DNA of 64,000 bases. Source: Palsa-744 sp963734815 (lineage in GTDB: Bacteria; Actinomycetota; Thermoleophilia; Solirubrobacterales; Solirubrobacteraceae). Location of the stretch: positions 1,178,001-1,242,000 of the forward strand of contig CAVTIH010000001.1 in NCBI GenBank assembly GCA_963734815.1, read 5' to 3'. Each line of letters opens with the position of its first letter. Positions within the stretch are counted from its first letter, which is position 1. This document shows, one piece after another, positions 7,439-16,980 of this stretch. The notes beneath the pieces are model-generated. The model searched no databases. It was not told where the DNA came from and saw only the letters and a list, made by a program, of their open reading frames with translations. The translations under genes were made by a program, and so were the position numbers.

Positions 7439-9982
7439 CTACTCGCTCAGCCCGAGCGCGGGGCGGACTTGCGAAGCGCGCCAGCCGGGAAGCGACACCA
7501 GTAGAAGGACTGCGGCGATCACGAGCGCGAACGTCTCGATTGGGCGAGCGAGGGTGGCGATGCTCGCGACTGGGAAACCTGTGATGTGCTTGAGATAGCT
7601 GTCGATCACGAACTGGCCGTAGACGCCGGCTATCGCGCCTGTCAGGCACCCGGCGCAGAGCATGAGCATCGCTTCCGTCAGCAGGACGAGCCGCAGTAGA
7701 CCGCGGGGTGCACCATCGAGCAGCAGTTCGGCCAGCGACGCCCGCCGCTGCCAGATGCTCGACCCGAGCGCGGCGGCCATCGCCAGGATGGCGGCGAGGA
7801 CAAGTAGTATCGATATGTCTCCTAGCTGCGCCAGTCCTTCGCCGGCGAGGGTATCGAAGCGCTCGCTCCATGTCGCCGCGGTGATCGCTTCCAGGCCATT
7901 GCCGGCACCCAATGACGTGGCGATTGCGTATCGCGCGTGCGCGATGTTCGTGCCCGGGGCGAAATCGACAGCGAACGCACTTGGAGCGTGTGTTGCCCAG
8001 CGACGACTGTAGTCGGCGGTGTTCATGAGGATGGCGCCTCCCGGCCACCCGAAGTTTGTCGTCAGTGCTGCAACCCGGAACGAGGATGCGCCTGTTGGGG
8101 TAGGCAGTTTCAGTGTTTGTCCGATGTGAACGTGTTGTTCGTCGGCGATCTGTTTGGAGACTGCGACCCACCCTTCTTCGCGCAACCTTTCCCGCGCGTT
8201 TGAGAAGTTGCCGGTGAGCATCTGGGTGCGTAGCACTTCTTGGCCGGTGCCGGGCGGGCGCGCAAGAATCACCACACGCCGGTTTGTCATATTCATGAAC
8301 TCACTTTGAAGTACATGGATACCGGTAACCCCGGGTACCCGAGCGATCCGCGACTCGTATTTGTCCGCCTGGAAGCTCGTTGTCTCCGGGATATAACCCG
8401 GGTTAACTACCCAGACCTGCCCGTCGGTGGCGTAGGCTCGCGCGAAGTTGTGAAGTCCTCGCAGGAGGTCGTGTTGAGCGCCGCTCAGCGCGACGCTGCC
8501 GAACAGGGCGACCGCGCCGGTGGCGGTGAGCGCGAGCGATCGAAACGTTCGAGCCCGCAGCGACCCGATCGCCAGTGGGAGGGTGGTGAGCCTGTCGTTG
8601 CTCATCGCCAGCATCTCGGCAATTCGTAGTACGGCTGAGAGGACCAGTGGGACCGCGAGGATGGTCGCCAGCGCGAGGAGCACGCATACGCCGATTGCGG
8701 CCGAGGGCACGAGCACGAACAGCGCGCTTGCTATCGCGACAAAGCCCGCGGCGATTGTGAACAGCTGTCGTTGGGTGTTGTGTCCTGGCTCTTGGTCGCG
8801 TTCGCCGGTCTCGGCGTAGACGGCGTCCAAGCGGCGTCCGCGGCGCAAGTCTCCCAGCGGTACGGCCGAGGCGAGGCATGTCGCGAGGATCCCCCCCGCC
8901 AGCGAGAGCACCACTGGTCGGAGTCCGATCACTGTGTTCCCTCCGAGGGTGAATGCCTGGGAGAGATATCCAGGGCTCGTTTGGAAGACGCCGAGCGCCA
9001 ATGCGTAGCCGGCGAGCACGCCGAGTAGAGATGCAGCGACTCCGAGGCAGAACGCTTGAAAGAGGACCATTTGGATGATTGCTGTGCGTCTGGTGCCGTC
9101 CAGGCGCAGGTCGGCGATCGCGGCGCGTCGCTCGGGTGTGGTGAGCAGGATCGCGTTGAACGCGAACAGGAAGCCGAGGAGCCCGGCGAGCCCGGCGAAC
9201 AGTGCGCTTGCCTGGTTGCTCGGTCGCAGAGCCTGGCTCAGGAGTGAGACTTCGTGGTCGGCGGTGGCGACCGTGAGGCGTCCGCCCGCTACGGTTTCCA
9301 GCTCGGAGCGCACGGTAGCCTCGTGTCCGGGCTGGCTTTGGACAAGGATCCGGGTGACGCGGTGCGGCAGTCCGGCGAGTAGCTGCAGGGTGGGGAGGGG
9401 CATGACCGCGACCTGGGCGAGGGATAGCGCTCCTGCGGCTTCGCGGCCGAGGATCGCGGACACTTTGAGCTGGGTTGCTCGCCCGCGTAGATCCAGCCTC
9501 ACCTTGGTGGGGGTCTGTGAGTTCAGAGCGGTGATCCCCAGTTCGTTGGCGCTCTTTTTGCTGAGGCTGATGCCTCCCGCTGAGAGCACGCCGCCTGGCA
9601 GGGTATGGGCGAGGCCGTCCATCAGCGCGAGGCCGCCACCGGCCCCCGCGATCGTGACCGTGACACGGTGGCCGGGTGAGCCGATCACGGTCGCGGTCTG
9701 TTCAAGGAGCTGCGCGGCCCGCTCGACGCCGGGGAGACGTTCGACCTGTGCGAGCAGGTGTTCGTCGAATCCTTCCTGGCCGCGCGCGTGGAGCTGGAGG
9801 TCCGCCGGCCCGGCGACCGTGTGAACTACGCCGGCGGCCGACCCGGTGAGGCTACTCGCGGCGACGGTGACGGCAAAGACGAGGGCAACGGCCACGGCCA
9901 CGCCGAGCCCGGCGAGCAACTCCTGTCCGCCGTGAACCCGCAGGCGCCTACCGTAGAAGTACAGGAGGGCATAGGGTCGCAT
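7439..9982 (-). CDS. FtsX-like ABC transporter permease (MacB/LolC type)
   Basis: 847 residues. A first transmembrane helix (~20-45) is followed by a large extracytoplasmic domain (~50-250). Three helices then follow (~255-400), then a second set starting around 410, a second extracytoplasmic domain (~520-690) and three final helices (~710-835). This two-FtsX-domain layout is typical of actinobacterial exporters and lipid or peptide extruders. Its ATPase partner is the frameshifted gene 12 bp upstream. In this operon it may export the terpene product or a lipid carrying it; no substrate can be deduced. Confidence 0.85.
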   Translation of the reverse strand: MRPYALLYFYGRRLRVHGGQELLAGLGVAVAVALVFAVTVAASSLTGSAAGVVHTVAGPADLQLHARGQEGFDEHLLAQVERLPGVERAAQLLEQTATVIGSPGHRVTVTIAGAGGGLALMDGLAHTLPGGVLSAGGISLSKKSANELGITALNSQTPTKVRLDLRGRATQLKVSAILGREAAGALSLAQVAVMPLPTLQLLAGLPHRVTRILVQSQPGHEATVRSELETVAGGRLTVATADHEVSLLSQALRPSNQASALFAGLAGLLGFLFAFNAILLTTPERRAAIADLRLDGTRRTAIIQMVLFQAFCLGVAASLLGVLAGYALALGVFQTSPGYLSQAFTLGGNTVIGLRPVVLSLAGGILATCLASAVPLGDLRRGRRLDAVYAETGERDQEPGHNTQRQLFTIAAGFVAIASALFVLVPSAAIGVCVLLALATILAVPLVLSAVLRIAEMLAMSNDRLTTLPLAIGSLRARTFRSLALTATGAVALFGSVALSGAQHDLLRGLHNFARAYATDGQVWVVNPGYIPETTSFQADKYESRIARVPGVTGIHVLQSEFMNMTNRRVVILARPPGTGQEVLRTQMLTGNFSNARERLREEGWVAVSKQIADEQHVHIGQTLKLPTPTGASSFRVAALTTNFGWPGGAILMNTADYSRRWATHAPSAFAVDFAPGTNIAHARYAIATSLGAGNGLEAITAATWSERFDTLAGEGLAQLGDISILLVLAAILAMAAALGSSIWQRRASLAELLLDGAPRGLLRLVLLTEAMLMLCAGCLTGAIAGVYGQFVIDSYLKHITGFPVASIATLARPIETFALVIAAVLLLVSLPGWRASQVRPALGLSE

Positions 9983-9994
9983 CAGACGAGCACC

Positions 9995-10719
<725 letters not shown>

Positions 10720-10727
<8 letters not shown>

Positions 10728-11451
10728 CGCCTCCTCCTCCTGCTCCTCGCGCCAGCCGGTGGCGGGCGAGGTCACTCACGGGCGCGAGATCGGGGGTCAG
10801 CTCGCCACTCAGCCTGCCTTTGCCGAGCACGAGTGTACGGTCGGCGCCGAGCAGCCCGGTCCCCTCCCCGGTGCTCTCGAGGATCGCGATGCCCTCGTCG
10901 GCGAGCGAGCGCAGCAGCTTCAAGATGTCGTCGCGCCTCGTTGAGTCAACGCCGATCGTAGGCTCATCGATCACGAGCAGACGTGGCTCGGAGGTCAACG
11001 CGCGGGCGACCGCCACACGCACTGCTTCCTCGACCTTCAAGTCGGTTGCGACCAGCGGCGCGCACGGCGCGGCGTCCACCCGCTCCAACGCCCGCCACGC
11101 ATGTGCCTGCGCCGTCGAGCGCGGGACCCGGTGCGCGAGTTGGCTCGCCACGAGCTGATCGAGGACGGTCAAACCCCAATCCAGCCGGAACGCCCTGCGG
11201 CAGTAGCCGATCCCGCCGCCAAGGGTCTCCCCGCACCGCTCGGCCAGGTTGCGTCCCTCGAAACGCACCACGCCAGCGTCCGGCGCCTCGATCCCAGCCG
11301 CGATTCGCATCAGCGTTGAGCGTCCCGACTGACGCTCACCCCACACCACGATCATTTCCCCCGGGTCGATAGCCAGCGACACATCCGCGAGCACCACACG
11401 CGAGCCGCGACCGTAGCCCTTCGCTACATGCTCGAGCTCAAGCAGAGTCAT
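10720..11451 (-). CDS. Degenerate ABC ATPase-like protein
   Basis: 243 residues with the ABC ATPase fold but eroded motifs. The Walker A Lys is replaced by Arg (WGERQSGRSTL), the LSGGQ signature is replaced by LKVEEAVRVAVARAL, and Walker B is RLLVIDEPTIGVDS. The switch His is not evident (ILESTGEG). It starts 14 bp inside the end of the PadR gene and its stop overlaps the next ATPase, so the three are translationally linked. It may be a non-hydrolysing partner of the second ATPase or a regulatory subunit. Heterodimers with one degenerate site are known among ABC exporters. Confidence 0.75.
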
Positions 11452-12043
11452 CGCGAGCAGCGCTCTTGGCGCGAGCTTCGAACGTATCCTGAGCTTCGCG
11501 AAGCAGCTCGAGCATCCCCCCCGCAGCGATACGTTGCTGCTTGGTGAGGAGTTCGTCGATCAGCACGTCGCGCGAGCCGGTCGCGCCCTCGGCAGGCTCG
11601 CGCCCGATCTGGCCCGCACCCTTGAGATACTGGTGCTGGAAGCGGCCGAGAACATCTAACGCCGCCCTGGGATTGTTCGCGAAAACCGCCAGCTGGCGAA
11701 CCCATAGCTCCTGGCGTCTACGCTCGGCGTCAACCTGCTGCACAAGCCACTCCACATAACTCTCGATCCCTGACTGCGTGGCCTGGTAGTTCGGCTTGGG
11801 CTGGCGCGCAGGCGCGTCGACCCCGACAACCGGCGTGATCAGCCCACGCCCCTGAAGAACGTTGAGGCCCCCGTAGATATGTGACTGGCTGCTGATTGGA
11901 AGCACACCTCCATACACACGCTGGAAGCGCTGATAAAGCTCATTGCCGTAGCTCGGACGCGCGATCACGAGACCGAGGAGCGCCCAGTAAACCGGAGAGG
12001 TCATCTCCCTACCAGTCGCCGTATTCGCCGAGGCCGCAGCCAT
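11438..12043 (-). CDS. PadR-family transcriptional regulator
   Basis: 201 residues from ATG 12043 (a longer frame reaches 12145). The PadR winged helix starts at SPVYWALLGLVIARPSYGNELYQRF, with a wing QSHIYGGLNVLQGRGLI; a C-terminal helical dimerisation half follows (VEWLVQQVDAERRRQELW). The start is preferred because a good minus-strand promoter (TTGTCG, 18 bp, TATGCT at 12083-12054) places transcription start within a few bases of it. As first gene of the minus-strand operon it probably autoregulates and controls the exporter and terpene genes; PadR proteins usually repress adjacent transporters. Confidence 0.85.
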   Translation of the reverse strand: MAAASANTATGREMTSPVYWALLGLVIARPSYGNELYQRFQRVYGGVLPISSQSHIYGGLNVLQGRGLITPVVGVDAPARQPKPNYQATQSGIESYVEWLVQQVDAERRRQELWVRQLAVFANNPRAALDVLGRFQHQYLKGAGQIGREPAEGATGSRDVLIDELLTKQQRIAAGGMLELLREAQDTFEARAKSAARDDSA

Positions 12044-12053
12044 TGAATGGTGC

Positions 12054-12083
12054 AGCATACTGGAAGTTCGCTCATTTCGACAA
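12054..12083 (-). promoter_or_regulatory. Predicted promoter of the padR-ABC-terpene operon
   Basis: On the minus strand TTGTCG (12083-12078) and TATGCT (12059-12054) are separated by 18 bp. The predicted start is about 6 bp downstream, almost at the ATG of the regulator, so the transcript would be leaderless or nearly so. Confidence 0.55.
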
Positions 12084-12145
12084 GCCCCATTTCTGACCTT
12101 ATGGGGAGCTACAAACATTAGAACCCTCAAAGCTTGTCTACACAA

Positions 12146-12549
12146 ATACTCCTGAAAGCTTGATCATGTCTGGCGTGGCGTCTAGGGACACGCAACGGAC
12201 AGCGCAGCAGACTCAGGGGCATCGGAGCTCTCGCCGGCTGTGCTCGGCGGCCAAAAGCGGCATGAGCGATAGGCAGGGCGCCTCCGATTGCCGCCGATGG
12301 GAGCCGCCTCGCCTGGTCCATCCCGGGCCTCCCGGTCACCGTGGTGGCGAGGTTCCCCCAGGTCGACCAACGGTGCCGCGCTCCCCTGGGCCGGTGGCTG
12401 TGTCCCGCGGTGGGTTGAGCATCAACCGGGAGCTGCCCCGGTCCCGATGCTCGGCCCGCCAAGGCGCCATCGACACACCTCGTGAAAGGCGCACTCGACT
12501 CGCCGACACGTCATACGCCAAACACTCACTGCGAAGGAGGGAGGCATCG
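12146..12549. other. Noncoding leader with strong hairpin
   Basis: No gene supported. The notable structure is a two-part hairpin at 12417-12452: GAGCATC (12417-12423) with GATGCTC (12446-12452), enclosing ACCGGG (12425-12430) with CCCGGT (12437-12442). It lies about 100 bp upstream of the HTH gene at 12550 and could be a terminator for rightward read-through or an attenuator; there is no T tract. Confidence 0.4.
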
Positions 12550-12993
12550 ATGGCGAAGCGGATCGATCCCGAGATATGGGTCCCTATCTCACTTGCGCAA
12601 GCCGAGCGCGTCGTGCAGCAGATCGTCGGTAGCAATAGCCCGGGTGTCTCGCTCGTGCATGTGCTCCTCGCGCTCTGCGGACAGGACCGACTTGTGATGG
12701 CCGACCTGCTCAACGATCCATCGTTCGACCACAACATCAATCAGAGTGTTGTCACGAGTCTCCTGCTGCTTTCGGCCTTCCAGGACAACGCGGAACCGGG
12801 CGTTGCCGACCTCGCCGCTGGGCTCGGTATCAGTAAAACAACTGCCTTCCGCTACTTGAAGACATGGGTAGCAGTCGGCCTGCTTGAGCAGGGTCGAACC
12901 CGCAAATACCGTCTAGCCGCTCGGTGGCGAGACGACCTCGCGGCGGGCTCCCCACCGCAATCCGCTCCTGTCACGGTCGATCGCTTCAAGTGA
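12550..12993 (+). CDS. Winged-helix regulator with IclR-type HTH only
   Basis: 147 residues, start ATG 12550 behind a GGAGGGAGG ribosome site. An N-terminal half of unknown type (~1-65) precedes an IclR-like helix-turn-helix, VADLAAGLGISKTTAFRYLKT, ending with VGLLEQGRTRKYRLA. The IclR effector-binding domain is absent. The TGA overlaps the ATG of the next gene (TGATG), which is a full-length IclR protein with a very similar HTH. The two would be co-translated and may form mixed complexes. The downstream partner is broken by the group II intron, so this one may now act alone. Confidence 0.75.
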   Translation: MAKRIDPEIWVPISLAQAERVVQQIVGSNSPGVSLVHVLLALCGQDRLVMADLLNDPSFDHNINQSVVTSLLLLSAFQDNAEPGVADLAAGLGISKTTAFRYLKTWVAVGLLEQGRTRKYRLAARWRDDLAAGSPPQSAPVTVDRFK

Positions 12994-13200
12994 TGTCCAA
13001 GCCACTCGATCCCGAGAACCCCGGCAAGTTCTCTTCATCGCTGGTGGCCGGGCTTGCCATGCTCACCTGCTTCACCCCCGATCACCCGGTACGTGGGATC
13101 GCCGACATGGCTGACGAACTGGATCTCGGCCGCTCCAGTTGGGTCGGCGGCGAGGCGCCTGTCAGTCTTGCGACTGGTGGTTTCCTCGCCGCCGCCCGCC

Positions 13201-13234
13201 GAACCGGACTTGCGGGTTCCCTCGCATCCGGCTC
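13201..13234 (-). ncRNA. Group II intron domain V
   Basis: Minus strand 13234 to 13201 reads GAGCCGGATGCGAGGG, then AACCCGCAAGTCCGGTTC. The stem GAGCCGGA/TCCGGTTC with the GAGGGAAC cap matches the conserved catalytic domain V hairpin. It lies about 40 bp past the RT stop codon, the expected place. Its integrity suggests that the ribozyme end was intact when the intron inserted. Confidence 0.88.
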
Positions 13235-14230
13235 TCCACAGGACATGCGCTGTCCGCTGTTGGGTAGTTGGTCAGGTGTCGGCGACCTCTGGCCGATCGG
13301 TGAATCGGGGTTCTCCTTCGGTCGTCCACGGCGAGGGTATACGATATCCGCGGTAGCGGTACCGTTTGAGTTTCACCTCGCCGGGCCAGTAGAGCCTCGT
13401 GCCGTCGGGGCTGGTCCAGTCGTGCCCCCAATACCGTCGCTTGACCTGTGTCCAGGTCAGCCGCTTGTGCTTCTTGCGCAGCCATCTGACTATCCGCCAC
13501 CACAGGTAGTAGTCGAGATAGTCAAAGCAGCGCGATGCGGCGTTGTGGCGATGGTAGTTGGTCCAACCCCGAAGGATTGGGTTGAGCGTGCGGACCAGTT
13601 CGTCGAGCGAGAGGCTCGTTGTGTGACGTCCGGTCAACTGCTTGATGCGGTACGTGATGTCCCCGAGTGCTTGCTGGCTTGGGAAGCTGAAGGCGACCAG
13701 CGATCGACTGTTCCAGGGGCACCGTTGAATGCGGAATCCGAGGAAGTCGAAGCCGTCGTCTACGTGGGTGATCGCTGTCTTCTCGGGCGAGAGCGTGAGC
13801 CTCATGTGCTTACGCATGAACTCGGCTGTCTGTTCCTTGATGGCTTGGGCGTGAGCTTCGGTGCCGTGCACCAGGATCACGAAGTCGTCCGCGTAGCGGA
13901 CCATTCGATGGCTGGGCAGGCCCTTGGCTCGGTCACGCACACGTTCTCTTGGTGTGCGCGCGTCCCAGGCCGTTTGGAAGTGACAGTCGAGTACCGTGAG
14001 AGCGACGTTCGCCAACAGCGGCGAGAGGATCGCTCCTTGTGGTGTGCCCGCTGGCGTGGCGGCGAGGGTGCCAAGCTCACGCATGACACCAGCGCCAAGG
14101 AACTGTCTTACCAATGCCAGCACGCGCTTGTCGGATATCCGACGGCGCAGCTCGGCCAGCAGCAATCCGTGATGGATGCTGCCGAAGGAAAACACGACAC
14201 ACTGCCCACCTCGATGGCTACCCGGAGCGA

Positions 14231-14680
14231 GTGCGAGTTGTGCGGGCACGTCACGCATGGGAGGGCCAGTCGCTTGCGGTGATGGGGTGGATGCGCCGGC
14301 ACGGGCGCCTTGATCTGATCCTGGTGTTGCCGGACGGGAGCCATCTGTTGATCCCGGCGACGTGGACCGATCTGGAAGGCGCGGACGGGCCACAGGAAGC
14401 AGGGACCCTGGGCTCGCTGGAGGATCTGCTGGCAGCGCGGCAGGCGCTCGATGGGATGCTCGGGCGTGACGTCCTGGCCGGGGAGCATGATCTGGGGCAG
14501 CCGAGCATCAAGGAGAACGATCGTGCAGCTGCACCTCGATCTGGCGGAGAGCCCGGCGCCCGCGGCGGCGCTGTGGGAGCTCCTCGGCGAGGAGCAGCGC
14601 GTAGCGGCGATGGCGCTGCTGGCGGCGCTGATCGCGCAGTGCGTCGCCCGCGAGCAGGAGCGCGAGGAGGATCTCGGTGA
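14231..14680 (+). CDS. DUF5372-like accessory protein of serine-recombinase element
   Basis: About 149 residues if started at GTG 14231; the frame is open further upstream beyond the element boundary, so the true start is uncertain. The N-terminal half has the pattern of the small proteins that precede this recombinase type: VRVVRARHAWEGQSLAV, a short strand region LDLILVLPDGSHLLIPATWTD, then a helix LEDLLAARQALDGML. The rear ~45 residues are low-complexity and overlap the next gene in another frame; the real product may end near LGQPSIKEN. Role in recombination is unknown. Confidence 0.55.
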   Translation: MRVVRARHAWEGQSLAVMGWMRRHGRLDLILVLPDGSHLLIPATWTDLEGADGPQEAGTLGSLEDLLAARQALDGMLGRDVLAGEHDLGQPSIKENDRAAAPRSGGEPGARGGAVGAPRRGAARSGDGAAGGADRAVRRPRAGARGGSR

Positions 14681-14684
14681 GTGA
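14523..14684 (+). CDS. 53-residue helical protein before recombinase
   Basis: Starts at GTG 14523 and overlaps the recombinase start by 8 bp, suggesting coupled translation. The sequence is a helical Ala/Leu-rich segment (PAPAAALWELLGEEQRVAAM, then ALLAALIAQCVAREQEREED). Similar very small proteins sit between the DUF5372-like gene and the recombinase in related elements. No function is known to me. Confidence 0.5.
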   Translation: MQLHLDLAESPAPAAALWELLGEEQRVAAMALLAALIAQCVAREQEREEDLGE

Positions 14685-16980
14685 GCACGAGAAGCTGACC
14701 GTCGCGCATCTGCGCCGTCAGGCGTTCGTGTATCTGCGCCAGTCCTCCCAAGCACAGGTTGAGCGCAACGTCGAGTCGACCGCGCGCCAGTACGCGCTGG
14801 TGGAGCGCGCGGTCGAGCTGGGATTCGCGCGCGAGCAGGTTGAGGTAATCGACGAGGATCTGGGGATCTCGGGGTCGGGCCTGTCTGACCGATCGGGGTT
14901 CGCGCGGCTGGCGGCCGAGGTCGGGCTCGGGCACGCCGGGCTGGTGCTCGGCCTGGAGGTCTCCAGGCTGGCCAGAAACAACGCCGACTGGTATCGGCTG
15001 TTGGATCTGTGCGGCGTGACCGACACCGTGATCGGTGACGGCGATGGGCTGTATCACCCCGGCTCGTTCAACGACCGGCTGCTCTTGGGATTGAAGGGAA
15101 CGATGAGCGAGGCCGAGCTGCACGTGCTGCGCGCCAGGCTGCAGGGCGGTATCCGCAACAAGGCCGCCCGTGGCGAGCTGCGCCGCGGACTGCCCGTCGG
15201 ATTGGTGTGGGGCGAGGAGGACGGTGAAGTCCTGCTCGACCCCGACGAGGCCGTGCGCGGCGCGATCCAAACAATCTTCGAGCGTTTCAGCGAGCTCGGC
15301 TCGGTGCGCCAGGTGTGGCTGTGGATGCGTCGCGAGGGCATCAAGTTTCCGCTGCGGCGTTTCCCGAACGGCGAGATCCAGTGGGTCGTCCCGACCTACC
15401 ACCAGATCCACAGCGTCCTCGAGAACCCCGTATACGCGGGCGCATACGCCTATGGCAAGACCCGCCGCGAGCGCTACATCGACGAGCACGGCCAGCCACG
15501 CACACGGATGCGTCGTGTGCCCCAGGCAGAATGGGAGGTCTTGATCTGGGATCACCACCCCGGCTTCGTCGACAAGGCCACGTTCGACGCCAATCGCGAA
15601 CGGATCGCGCGTAACACGCGCCCACGCGCGCACCAGGCCGGCGGCGCCGTTCGCGAGGGCCAAGCACTCCTGCAAGGAATCGCGGTCTGCGGACACTGCG
15701 GACGCAAACTGAAGGTGCACTACCAAGGACGCCGCGGACACCAGAGCCCCGCCTATCACTGCCCCAACAGCATCCTCGTCGAGAACCGCGGGAGCTGGTG
15801 CATGCGAGTCGGCGGAGGCCAGATCGACCAAGCCGTCGCCAGCGCGCTGCTGGCCGCACTCACCCCCGCCGGAGTGAAGGCCGCGCTGCGCGCCGCCGAG
15901 GCTCTCGAGGCCGATCACGACGCCGCGCTCACTCAATGGCGACTCCAAGTCGAGCGCACCAAATACCAAGCCGAGCGCGCCGAGCGCCGCTACCACCAAG
16001 TCGAGCCCGAGCACCGCCTCGTCGCGCGTGGCCTTGAGCGCGCCTGGGAGCAAGCACTCACAGCACTGCACGCCGCGCAAGCAGAGCTCGAGCTGCGCGA
16101 GCGCCAGCGCCCCCGCACACTCACCGACACAAAGCGCCAGCGACTCCTCTGCCTCGGCGCTGACCTCGGCCGCGTGTGGTCTGCGCCAACGACCACCGAC
16201 CGCGAGCGCAAGCAACTCATGCGAACACTGATCGAGGAGGTAATTATTAACGTCAACCGACCCGAGCAAATTAACACCAACCAACAGGAAGATATTGACG
16301 TCTACCGACAAGAGGGTATTAACATCAACCGGCACGAGGGCCGCGCGACACTCACCGTCCGCTGGCGCGGCGGAGCGATCACCGAGCTCGCCGTAGCGCT
16401 CCCGCGCCACCAGCCGACAGTTCGCACCGACGAGGACACGATCACACTGCTGGAGCGGCTCGCCGCGCACTACGACGACGCCCAGATCGCCGGGATCCTC
16501 AACCGCCAAGGCCGCCGCTCCGCGACCGGCGAGCGATTCACCGTGATCATCGTCGGCGGGCTGCGCCGCTACCGCAACATCCCCAAATACAAGCCGCCCG
16601 CCGAGCCACCCGCCGGCGAGCTGCTCCCCGTCGGCAGGGCCGCCGACGTTCTCGGTGTCGCGGCATCCACAATCTTCCGCTGGCTTCAAGCCGGGTTCAT
16701 CCCCGGCGAGCAAGACACCCCCGGCGCTCCCTGGCGGATCCGAGTCAACGACGAGCTCCGCGCACTGTTCGTCGAGGACGCCCCCGCCGGCTACGTCCCG
16801 ATCGTCGACGCGATGCGAATCCTCGGCGTCTCCCGCCAAACAGTGTTGCAGCGTGTCAAGCGCGGCGAGCTGCAAGCCCTCCACGTCCGCAACGGACGCC
16901 GAAAAGGCCTGCGAATACTCATCCCACAAGCCGAAAACGCCCTCTTCGACACCACCCCCATGAACGCGATGGCAGTGTGA
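14677..16980 (+). CDS. Large serine recombinase
   Basis: 767 residues, start GTG or ATG-like codon at 14677. The N-terminal resolvase domain has YLRQSSQAQVERNVEST with the catalytic Ser, GLEVSRLARNNADWYRLLDL and the MSEAELHVLRARLQGG segment (~1-160). The recombinase DNA-binding domain is ~165-310, a zinc ribbon (CGHCGRKL...YHC...C) ~325-375 and a coiled coil ~390-480. The C-terminus carries two MerR/excisionase-like helix-turn-helix units (VGRAADVLGVAASTIFRWLQ and IVDAMRILGVSRQTVLQRVK). It should catalyse excision and integration of the 2.8-kb element. The family's usual junction after the coiled coil is expanded here by four 8-residue repeats. Confidence 0.9.
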   Translation: MSEHEKLTVAHLRRQAFVYLRQSSQAQVERNVESTARQYALVERAVELGFAREQVEVIDEDLGISGSGLSDRSGFARLAAEVGLGHAGLVLGLEVSRLARNNADWYRLLDLCGVTDTVIGDGDGLYHPGSFNDRLLLGLKGTMSEAELHVLRARLQGGIRNKAARGELRRGLPVGLVWGEEDGEVLLDPDEAVRGAIQTIFERFSELGSVRQVWLWMRREGIKFPLRRFPNGEIQWVVPTYHQIHSVLENPVYAGAYAYGKTRRERYIDEHGQPRTRMRRVPQAEWEVLIWDHHPGFVDKATFDANRERIARNTRPRAHQAGGAVREGQALLQGIAVCGHCGRKLKVHYQGRRGHQSPAYHCPNSILVENRGSWCMRVGGGQIDQAVASALLAALTPAGVKAALRAAEALEADHDAALTQWRLQVERTKYQAERAERRYHQVEPEHRLVARGLERAWEQALTALHAAQAELELRERQRPRTLTDTKRQRLLCLGADLGRVWSAPTTTDRERKQLMRTLIEEVIINVNRPEQINTNQQEDIDVYRQEGININRHEGRATLTVRWRGGAITELAVALPRHQPTVRTDEDTITLLERLAAHYDDAQIAGILNRQGRRSATGERFTVIIVGGLRRYRNIPKYKPPAEPPAGELLPVGRAADVLGVAASTIFRWLQAGFIPGEQDTPGAPWRIRVNDELRALFVEDAPAGYVPIVDAMRILGVSRQTVLQRVKRGELQALHVRNGRRKGLRILIPQAENALFDTTPMNAMAV
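16246..16341 (+). repeat. Four in-frame 24-bp repeats inside the recombinase
   Basis: Units at 16246-16269, 16270-16293, 16294-16317 and 16318-16341 encode INVNRPEQ, INTNQQED, IDVYRQEG and ININRHEG. The region is markedly more AT-rich than its surroundings (ATTAACxxCAACC core). It extends the linker after IEEVI, where family members normally have a short VxVDR turn. The units have diverged at several positions, so this is not a fresh slippage. Confidence 0.85.
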
